Positions 6,908 to 12,656 of a stretch of DNA of 16,522 nt are shown piece by piece. The notes beneath the pieces are model-generated. The model ran no database searches and was not told the DNA's origin. It saw nothing but the letters and a program-made list of their open reading frames with translations. Where the stretch lies: the NCBI GenBank assembly GCA_023485715.1, contig JAMCZG010000038.1:1-16522 (forward strand), given 5' to 3'. The first letter of the stretch is position 1. The number at the start of each line of letters is the position of its first letter. The translations under genes were made by a program, and so were the position numbers. Origin of the DNA: Patescibacteria group bacterium. GTDB lineage: Bacteria; Patescibacteriota; Microgenomatia; Levybacterales; UBA12049.

Positions 6908-6911
6908 ATGA
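6891..6911 (+). CDS. Six-codon upstream ORF overlapping the VanW start
   Basis: ATG at 6891 encodes MNIQFK and stops at a TGA (6909-6911) that overlaps the VanW ATG in an ATGA junction (6908-6911). The -10 box ends 5 nt before this ATG, so a ribosome loading on a leaderless mRNA would meet it first and could re-initiate on the VanW gene. It may be chance; no product is implied. Confidence 0.3.
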   Translation: MNIQFK

Positions 6912-8341
6912 AAAAGGGCAAAAATAAAATTAATTTATCCGGTAAACAAAGAGTATTTAGCTTTATTAAAGGGAGTTTTTGGTTTGTGGTCGGAGCGGTT
7001 TTAGGACTCTTTTTTTGCGCGAGCTTTATCTTTATAATTTTCCAAAACACTCATAAAAATGTCGTTTATCCGGGCGTGATGATCAATGGCATTAATTTCG
7101 GGCATAAAACAAAAGAGGATGTCCGAAGTTTTTTCGCCGAAAAGAATAATCGAATTGCAGATACAAAATTTGTTTTTACCGACGGAAGAGAAAATATCGT
7201 AATTACCGCAAAACAACTTGGATTAGGCTACGATGAAGATTTATTAGCAAATCAGGCATACAGCATCGGTAGAACAAAAAATTTGCTTTCTGATATCGCT
7301 ATAATATTTCAAGCTTATGTTAATGGGGTAAACTTATCGTCTTCTTATCATTATTCTGACAATTATTTAATGAATGTCCTCTCTCCGACTATAAAAAAAT
7401 TAACGATCGCGCCGACAGATGCACTGTTTACTTTCCAAGATGGGAAAGTTACTGCGTTTAGACCTTCCAGCAATGGACAGGAAGTCGATATCGAATCCTT
7501 AAAAAGCGATTTAGCCGCAAAAATTCCTGGAATTATTTCAACAGAAAAGCCTTTAACAATCGTCTTTCCATTAATAATTAAAGTCGTTGAACCAAAAGTG
7601 ACAACAGACAAGGCAAATAATCTAGGAATAAAAGAGCTCGTTGCAAGCGGCACGTCGTTATTCCAGCATTCGATTCCCGAAAGAATCCATAACGTTACCC
7701 TAGCTGCGACAAAACTTAACGGAGTTTTGATCGCACCTAACGAAGTTTTTTCGTTTAATAATGCTGTCGGCGATATTTCCGCGGCGACTGGCTACAAACA
7801 AGCATATGTAATTCAAAGCGGAAAAACTGTGTTAGGTGACGGTGGAGGAGTATGCCAAGTCTCAACTACTCTTTTTCGGGCGGCATTGAATGCAGGATTA
7901 CCTATTACTGAGCGGCACGCCCACGCGTACAGAGTCGGTTATTACGAACAGGATTCTGCACCCGGATTGGATGCTACTGTTTACGCACCGAGCGTAGATT
8001 TAAAGTTTAAAAATGATACGGGAAATTCTCTGCTTATTCAAACATCAGTCGACCAGGACAATTTGAGGCTGACTTTTTTCCTTTACGGAACAAAAGATAA
8101 TAGACAAGTTTTAATCGAGAAACCAGTCGTCGTATCGCAGTCCCCCGCGCTTCCCCCGGTTTATCAAGACGACCCCAGTCTTCAAAAAGGGATTATAAAA
8201 CAGATCGATTTTTCCGCAAACGGAATGAATACTTATTTTACAAGACAGGTTACAAAAAACGGCAGAATTATAACTTCGGACAAATTTGTCTCTAATTTCC
8301 GACCCTGGGCTGCGGTTTATTTAAAAGGTACAAAAGAGTAA
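6908..8341 (+). CDS. VanW family membrane-anchored cell-wall protein
   Basis: A 477-residue surface protein. A basic N-terminus precedes one membrane helix (about 22-46), so the rest should lie outside the membrane. Residues about 50-230 form two repeats of the putative peptidoglycan-binding type (PG_binding_4 family), including the YPGVMINGINFGHKT opening (54-68). Residues about 260-395 are the VanW domain with its hallmark GDGGGVCQVSTTLF (310-323; C316) and ERHAHAYRVGYYEQ (335-348). The C-terminal 80 residues resemble a G5-type extension. VanW is named from vancomycin clusters but its biochemical activity is unknown, and nothing here indicates resistance. The frame stays open to 6731, but that part is antisense to the neighbour's coding region; ATG 6908, in front of the basic stretch and helix, is the sensible start. 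It is first of a tight four-gene operon. Confidence 0.9.
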   Translation: MKKGKNKINLSGKQRVFSFIKGSFWFVVGAVLGLFFCASFIFIIFQNTHKNVVYPGVMINGINFGHKTKEDVRSFFAEKNNRIADTKFVFTDGRENIVITAKQLGLGYDEDLLANQAYSIGRTKNLLSDIAIIFQAYVNGVNLSSSYHYSDNYLMNVLSPTIKKLTIAPTDALFTFQDGKVTAFRPSSNGQEVDIESLKSDLAAKIPGIISTEKPLTIVFPLIIKVVEPKVTTDKANNLGIKELVASGTSLFQHSIPERIHNVTLAATKLNGVLIAPNEVFSFNNAVGDISAATGYKQAYVIQSGKTVLGDGGGVCQVSTTLFRAALNAGLPITERHAHAYRVGYYEQDSAPGLDATVYAPSVDLKFKNDTGNSLLIQTSVDQDNLRLTFFLYGTKDNRQVLIEKPVVVSQSPALPPVYQDDPSLQKGIIKQIDFSANGMNTYFTRQVTKNGRIITSDKFVSNFRPWAAVYLKGTKE

Positions 8342-8815
8342 ATGAATAAAATAGTAAATATCGACCAGGCAGTAGAAATTAGTAAAAAATTAAACGAACA
8401 GAATAAAAGTATTGTTTTGGTCGGAGGATGTTTTGATATTTTACACCTTGGTCATGTCAAGTTTTTAAACGCAGCAAAAAAACAAGGAGACGTTCTTTTT
8501 GTAATAGTCGAAAGCGATGAAAAAATACGAAATATGAAAGGCAATAGCCGTCCGATAAACACCCAGGCAGACCGCGCTGAAATGCTTACTTATCTTATAA
8601 TGGTGGACTATATTGTAACAATTCCCTTCCTAAAAACAGATAGTGACTACAGGGACTTAATAATTCGATTAAAACCTGATATAATCGCAACTACAAAGGG
8701 TGATCCTAAACGGAATCTAAAAGAAGGACACGCGAGGGCAATCGGAGCAAAGGTTGTCGACGTGATCGAAGAAATTAAAGATTACTCGACGACAAAAGTC
8801 ACAAAACTTATTTAA
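8342..8815 (+). CDS. HIGH-motif nucleotidyltransferase (RfaE2/TagD-like)
   Basis: A 157-residue stand-alone cytidylyltransferase-fold enzyme. GGCFDILHLGHVKFL (28-42) holds the nucleotide-binding HxGH at 35-38; ADRAEML (76-82) and VDYI (88-91) are typical downstream motifs; the end STTKVTKLI resembles the ISSTxxI segment. The family joins a nucleotide to a sugar phosphate or polyol phosphate with release of pyrophosphate. The sequence is closest in style to the adenylyltransferase half of HldE/RfaE, but the kinase half is absent, and the substrate (heptose phosphate, glycerol phosphate or other) cannot be decided. The ATG follows the VanW stop directly (TAAATG), so translational coupling is likely. 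It sits among envelope genes, which suits an activated-sugar role, though this is only inferred from position. Confidence 0.85.
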   Translation: MNKIVNIDQAVEISKKLNEQNKSIVLVGGCFDILHLGHVKFLNAAKKQGDVLFVIVESDEKIRNMKGNSRPINTQADRAEMLTYLIMVDYIVTIPFLKTDSDYRDLIIRLKPDIIATTKGDPKRNLKEGHARAIGAKVVDVIEEIKDYSTTKVTKLI

Positions 8816-8818
8816 TCT

Positions 8819-9289
8819 ATGAAAAAAATACTAATACTTTTTGGAATATTGTTTGTAATCGCGCTTTTAGGTACATATTTAAGCGGTTACTTTAAAACTA
8901 ATCAGTTTCCATTTCTAAAAAGCTCGAGCGTTACAATAAAAGATCAAAAATTTTCTGTTACAGTTGCAAAAACGCTTGAGCAAACAGAAGCCGGTCTTTC
9001 CGAAAAACAATCACTTCCGGAGAATCAGGGAATGCTATTTGTTTTTGAAAAACCAGATTACTATCCGTTCTGGATGAAAAACATGAAATTTCCGATTGAC
9101 ATAATTTATATAAATAAAAATAAGATCGTTACTATTGTCGAAAATGCCCCAGTACCCAATCAGAATATACAACAAATACCGATATATAAACCGGAGACCC
9201 AAGCCGATATGGTTTTAGAAATTAATGCAGGGCTATCAAAGAAATACGGATTTAAAAACGGGGATGAAATAAAAGTAGAAAACCTTTAA
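8819..9289 (+). CDS. DUF192 family membrane-anchored protein
   Basis: A 156-residue protein with one N-terminal hydrophobic helix (about 4-23), probably an uncleaved anchor or signal, and a DUF192 domain (PF02643) over about 38-154. The diagnostic parts are the TEAGLSEKQSLPENQGMLFVFE region (56-77) and FWMKNMKFPIDIIYI (84-98), followed by VLEINAGLSKKYGFKNGDEI near the end. The family is widespread and usually exported; its biochemical role is not established. It lies 3 nt after the nucleotidyltransferase and 5 nt before tsaD, so it is transcribed with them. No Shine-Dalgarno is visible. Confidence 0.88.
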   Translation: MKKILILFGILFVIALLGTYLSGYFKTNQFPFLKSSSVTIKDQKFSVTVAKTLEQTEAGLSEKQSLPENQGMLFVFEKPDYYPFWMKNMKFPIDIIYINKNKIVTIVENAPVPNQNIQQIPIYKPETQADMVLEINAGLSKKYGFKNGDEIKVENL

Positions 9290-9294
9290 AATCG

Positions 9295-10305
9295 ATGAAA
9301 ATTTTGGGCATCGAAACCTCTTGTGATGAAACCGCTGCTTCGATAATCGAAGCAAAACCAAAAGACACAAAAACAAAAATAATATCAAATATTGTCGCGT
9401 CTTCTCTTAATTTACATTCTAAAACCGGTGGAATAATTCCTGAGATAGCTGCACGCGAACAAATAAAATACATGATTCCAGTTATTAAAAAAGCGTTGAT
9501 AGAAGAAATCGATGCTATCGCGGTGACTGTTGGACCAGGTCTTATCGGTTCGCTTTTGGTCGGAGTCGAAACCGCAAAAACCCTTTCTTATTCTTGGAAA
9601 AAACCGATAATCCCGGTTAATCATTTAATCGGACATATTTATGCTAACTTTATTAGAACTTCTTCTGTACAAAACGAGGTTGAATTCCCTGCTCTTGCAC
9701 TAGTCGTTTCTGGAGGACATACAGATTTGGTATTAATGAAAAATCACGGCGATTTAAAACTAATTGGAGGAACGCTGGATGATGCGGCTGGAGAAGCATT
9801 TGACAAGATTGCAAGACTTTTAAACCTTTCTTATCCCGGAGGGCCTGCGATTGAAAATACTGCGCTTAACGGAAATCCAAAAGCTTTTAATTTTCCGCGA
9901 CCCATGATCGACTCAAATGATTTTAATTTTTCTTTTTCGGGTCTTAAAACTGCTGTCTTTCGCGAAGTTCAAAAAATAAAAGATCCTAATGAAAAAATAA
10001 TTTCCGATATCGCTGCGAGCGTTCAGCAAGCGATTGTGGATGTTTTAACTACCAAGACTCTGAAATCCACGGAGAAATTAGAAGTGAAATCGATTCTTAT
10101 TTCCGGCGGTGTATCTGCTAACCAAAGGCTACGTGAACAATTTTTATTGTCAATTAAAGATTTAAATCTAAAGATTAAATTTTTTGCACCCGAGAAAAAT
10201 TTGTCAACCGATAATGCTGCCATAATAGCCACAGCGGCATTCTTTAATTATAAACCAGTTCACTGGAGTAAAATCACTGTTAACCCAGAATTATATTTCA
10301 AATAA
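9295..10305 (+). CDS. tsaD: tRNA N6-threonylcarbamoyladenosine transferase TsaD
   Basis: Universal enzyme moving the threonylcarbamoyl group from its AMP donor onto A37 of ANN-decoding tRNAs, working with TsaB and TsaE in bacteria. Length 336 is standard. The ASKHA-fold opening is MKILGIETSCDETAAS; metal ligands are H110 and H114 (NHLIGHIYA) and D306 (STDNAAI). Other family blocks are VSGGHTDL (138-145), GTLDDAAGEAFDK (159-171), YPGGPAIE (180-187), FSFSGLKTAV (212-221) and ISGGVSANQRLR (269-280). All expected catalytic elements are present. TsaB and TsaE are not in this window. It is last in the VanW operon, with no clear terminator before rmuC. Confidence 0.97.
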   Translation: MKILGIETSCDETAASIIEAKPKDTKTKIISNIVASSLNLHSKTGGIIPEIAAREQIKYMIPVIKKALIEEIDAIAVTVGPGLIGSLLVGVETAKTLSYSWKKPIIPVNHLIGHIYANFIRTSSVQNEVEFPALALVVSGGHTDLVLMKNHGDLKLIGGTLDDAAGEAFDKIARLLNLSYPGGPAIENTALNGNPKAFNFPRPMIDSNDFNFSFSGLKTAVFREVQKIKDPNEKIISDIAASVQQAIVDVLTTKTLKSTEKLEVKSILISGGVSANQRLREQFLLSIKDLNLKIKFFAPEKNLSTDNAAIIATAAFFNYKPVHWSKITVNPELYFK

Positions 10306-10332
10306 TCGACATTTCCTAAACTGTGGTAAAAT
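10306..10332 (+). promoter_or_regulatory. rmuC promoter, extended -10, predicted leaderless
   Basis: TGG-TAAAAT (-10 at 10327-10332, extended TGn) is followed by AGGTTC and the rmuC ATG at 10339. A -35-like TCGACA (10306-10311) is 15 nt upstream of the -10. The 14-mer CTGTGGTAAAATAG (10321-10334) is repeated exactly at the helicase promoter. Confidence 0.7.
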
Positions 10333-10338
10333 AGGTTC

Positions 10339-11370
10339 ATGTCCACTGAAGTTTTAATTATCATTTTTATCGTTGCTGGATTCGCAGCGATATTATACTT
10401 TTTAAATAAAAAACTTTCTGAGATGAATGAGCCAAAACAAGACGAAGCACTTTTGGAGTGGCTTAAAAGCATGCAATCAACCCTCGATAAAACAAATAAA
10501 GCAGTAAACGAAACTCTTCACTCTTCTTCGACCCACATGGTAAAAACTCTTCAGGAAAATTCAAAACAATTAAACGAAAGACTCGATAAAGCCGCCGCGG
10601 TTATCAGGGATGTGGGAAAAGAAGTGGGACAAATGAGCGAAATCGGAAGAAACATGAAAGAACTCCAGGAGTTTTTAAAAAGTCCAAAACTTAGGGGTAA
10701 TATCGGCGAACAGGTTTTAAAGGACCTAATTTCCCAAATGTTTCCGAAAAATAGTTTTCACTTACAATACCAATTTAAATCCGGCGAAAAGGTCGATGCA
10801 GCAATTCAAACTGATGCAGGAATTTTGCCGATCGATTCAAAATTTCCGATGGAAAATTTCCAAAAGATGGCAAAGGCCGAAAACAAATCCGACGAGAATA
10901 TGTATAAAAAAGAATTTTGTAGAGACGTCAAAAAGCACATCGATGCAATCTCAAAAAAGTATATATTGCCCGAGGAAGGAACGATGGATTTTGCATTGAT
11001 GTACGTCCCGAGCGAAACTGTTTATTACGAAATAGTTAGTGATCCGGATATTTTGGATTACGCAAGAAAATCCAGAGCATACATCGTTTCTCCAAACACT
11101 TTATACGCCCATTTGCAAACAATTCTCTTGTCTTTCGAGGGAAAGAAAATCGAAAGCAGATCGCGCGAAGTTTTTAAAATGCTAAGGGCTTTGCAAATAG
11201 ATTACACAAAAGTTGATGAAAATATGGGAGTTTTAGGAAAACATATTAATAATGCGTCCTCACAATTTAGTAACGTACTGACGGGTTTTACGAGGCTTGG
11301 TCAAAAACTCCAGTCCACCCATTCTTTAGAAGAAAAAATCGAAAAAGAACAAATCAAAATCGAAGATTAG
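10339..11370 (+). CDS. rmuC: DNA recombination protein RmuC family
   Basis: A 343-residue RmuC-type protein, thought from E. coli genetics to be a nuclease-like factor limiting inversions at short inverted repeats. One N-terminal membrane helix (4-22) is followed by a coiled coil of about 85 residues (35-118), then the RmuC domain. That domain shows RGNIGE (119-124), then VDAAI (152-156) and LPIDSKFP (163-170); D153, D166 and K168 form the PD-(D/E)XK-like set. The layout is usual for the family, which is often membrane-tethered. It has its own extended -10 promoter and no Shine-Dalgarno. The stop codon overlaps that of the convergent flavoprotein gene. Confidence 0.93.
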   Translation: MSTEVLIIIFIVAGFAAILYFLNKKLSEMNEPKQDEALLEWLKSMQSTLDKTNKAVNETLHSSSTHMVKTLQENSKQLNERLDKAAAVIRDVGKEVGQMSEIGRNMKELQEFLKSPKLRGNIGEQVLKDLISQMFPKNSFHLQYQFKSGEKVDAAIQTDAGILPIDSKFPMENFQKMAKAENKSDENMYKKEFCRDVKKHIDAISKKYILPEEGTMDFALMYVPSETVYYEIVSDPDILDYARKSRAYIVSPNTLYAHLQTILLSFEGKKIESRSREVFKMLRALQIDYTKVDENMGVLGKHINNASSQFSNVLTGFTRLGQKLQSTHSLEEKIEKEQIKIED

Positions 11371-12098
11371 TATCCCGTAAAATTTTCTCTATGGATTTTT
11401 TCTTTTTGAACACCTAAAAGATTGACTATCTCAAAAATCGAAGTAACCATTGCAGGCGGTCCGGCGATCCAAAAAGACGAGTGCGCAATATCTGTAGCGT
11501 ATTTTTTTATAAGTTTATCGGAAATTCTCCCTATTTCTCCCGTCCACGGAGTTTTTGACTCTTCCGGTTTTGTAATCGTATAAACAATTTTTATATTATT
11601 GTTCGACTTTGATATTTGCCTAAATTCATCATAAAACACTGCGTCTTCGACTGTAGAAAATGATGCCAATAGAATAACCGGTGTTGTTATTTTTTTTGCC
11701 GCAATATATGTTATCATGCTATGAAATGGCGTAACCCCTATTCCTCCTGCTAAAAAAATTCTGTTTTCTGTTTCTTCCTCCCTAAAAACAAACTCTCCGG
11801 ACGGTTTTATAAATTTAACCTCTGTTTCCGGCACTAACTCAAAGAGGGTTTTTTTAAACTTGCTCTGGATTATTCTTGTCGTAATGGTTATGAATTCTCT
11901 ATTTAAAGGTGATGAAGAAATTGTAAAATAACGCGAATTCCCTCTTTCCCTGTCTTCTATAGGCAGAAATATTTGCGTAAATTGACCGGGAAGAAAATCG
12001 ATTTTCTGCCGGAAGCGATCGAAATAAAAAGTATAAGCATCTTTTGAGACTTTTTCTTTTTTTACAAACCTTAAATAAAAAGATGAATTAGATGCCAT
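11367..12098 (-). CDS. Ferredoxin-NAD(P) reductase-like FAD oxidoreductase
   Basis: A 243-residue flavoprotein of the ferredoxin-NADP reductase superfamily, moving electrons between NAD(P)H and an unknown one-electron partner through FAD. The FAD domain (1-108) contains LPGQFTQIFLP (36-46) and the RYFTISSSP motif (56-64), plus PSGEFVF (99-105). The nucleotide domain starts at GGIGVTPFHSM (118-128), with FWIAGPPAMV (209-218) and the terminal ENFTGY (238-243). There is no 2Fe-2S, globin or membrane domain, so it is the bare reductase module. A neighbouring cupredoxin-like gene is transcribed divergently, but that protein lacks an electron-transfer copper site, so I do not claim they are partners. 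A -10 TATAAT lies 6 nt before the ATG. Confidence 0.92.
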   Translation of the reverse strand: MASNSSFYLRFVKKEKVSKDAYTFYFDRFRQKIDFLPGQFTQIFLPIEDRERGNSRYFTISSSPLNREFITITTRIIQSKFKKTLFELVPETEVKFIKPSGEFVFREEETENRIFLAGGIGVTPFHSMITYIAAKKITTPVILLASFSTVEDAVFYDEFRQISKSNNNIKIVYTITKPEESKTPWTGEIGRISDKLIKKYATDIAHSSFWIAGPPAMVTSIFEIVNLLGVQKEKIHRENFTGY

Positions 12099-12104
12099 AT
12101 AAAT

Positions 12105-12110
12105 ATTATA
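12105..12110 (-). promoter_or_regulatory. Flavoprotein gene -10 box, predicted leaderless
   Basis: Perfect TATAAT on the minus strand followed by ATTTAT and the ATG at 12098, again a 6-nt gap. No good -35 is seen, and there is no Shine-Dalgarno. Confidence 0.6.
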
Positions 12111-12161
12111 GCGGATTAAATAAGTGATTTAAATTACAGAGTCATTTGCAGAAGAATGCCA

Positions 12162-12185
12162 TGCTATAATGAAAGAAAGGGGGTG
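12162..12185 (+). promoter_or_regulatory. Cupredoxin gene promoter and ribosome-binding site
   Basis: Extended -10 TGC-TATAAT (12162-12170) is followed after 5 nt by AAAGGGGGTG (12176-12185), a strong Shine-Dalgarno 4 nt from the ATG at 12190. The predicted leader is only about 13 nt. The same decamer precedes the HU gene. Confidence 0.75.
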
Positions 12186-12189
12186 AAAA

Positions 12190-12606
12190 ATGAATAAGAT
12201 TATTTTATTTGCGATCGTTATTCTGATCGTAATCGGCGGCGGTATTCTTTTATTAACAAACAAATCGACAAAACAACAAGATTTATCATCGACAGAAAAT
12301 ACAATTAATGAATCACTGCCAACTGGTATCCCAAAAAATCAAAGCACTATAACAGTTACTCAGTCTGGATATGAACCTAATGTGATAACAGTAAAAACAG
12401 GCACCGTTGTTACATGGTTAAACAAAAGCGGCCAACTTGTAACGGTTAATTCCGATCCGCACCCGACTCACCAAAATTATTCTCCCTTAAATCTTGGAGA
12501 ATTTGACGATGGCTCGTCGGTGCAATTAACTTTTGATAAGGCGGGAACGTATGGATACCATAACCACTTAAATCCGAGTCAAACAGGAACTATAGTTGTC
12601 GAATAA
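12190..12606 (+). CDS. Cupredoxin-like membrane-anchored protein lacking type 1 copper ligands
   Basis: A 138-residue protein: one N-terminal hydrophobic helix (about 4-22), a polar linker to about 50, then a cupredoxin-type beta domain (52-138). Family features include TVTQSGYEPNVITVKTGT (55-72), SDPHPTH (88-94) and GTYGYHNHLNPSQTGTI (119-135). Usual relatives read YHC..HP.M.G at the last block, giving the Cys, His and Met copper ligands. Here those positions are N125, N128 and Q131, while H91 and H94 stay and H124 and H126 are present. It should not form a blue type 1 copper site; a His-only metal site or no metal is possible. The strong Shine-Dalgarno suggests good expression. It probably faces outward. 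Confidence 0.85.
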   Translation: MNKIILFAIVILIVIGGGILLLTNKSTKQQDLSSTENTINESLPTGIPKNQSTITVTQSGYEPNVITVKTGTVVTWLNKSGQLVTVNSDPHPTHQNYSPLNLGEFDDGSSVQLTFDKAGTYGYHNHLNPSQTGTIVVE

Positions 12607-12638
12607 TGTCGGATTTTAAAATAATTAATAAGTTAATT

Positions 12639-12650
12639 CTGTGGTAAAAT
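12639..12650 (+). promoter_or_regulatory. Helicase gene promoter, extended -10, predicted leaderless
   Basis: TGG-TAAAAT (-10 at 12645-12650) is followed by AGCTGC and the ATG at 12657. No -35 is apparent. CTGTGGTAAAATAG (12639-12652) is identical to the rmuC promoter. Confidence 0.65.
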
Positions 12651-12656
12651 AGCTGC

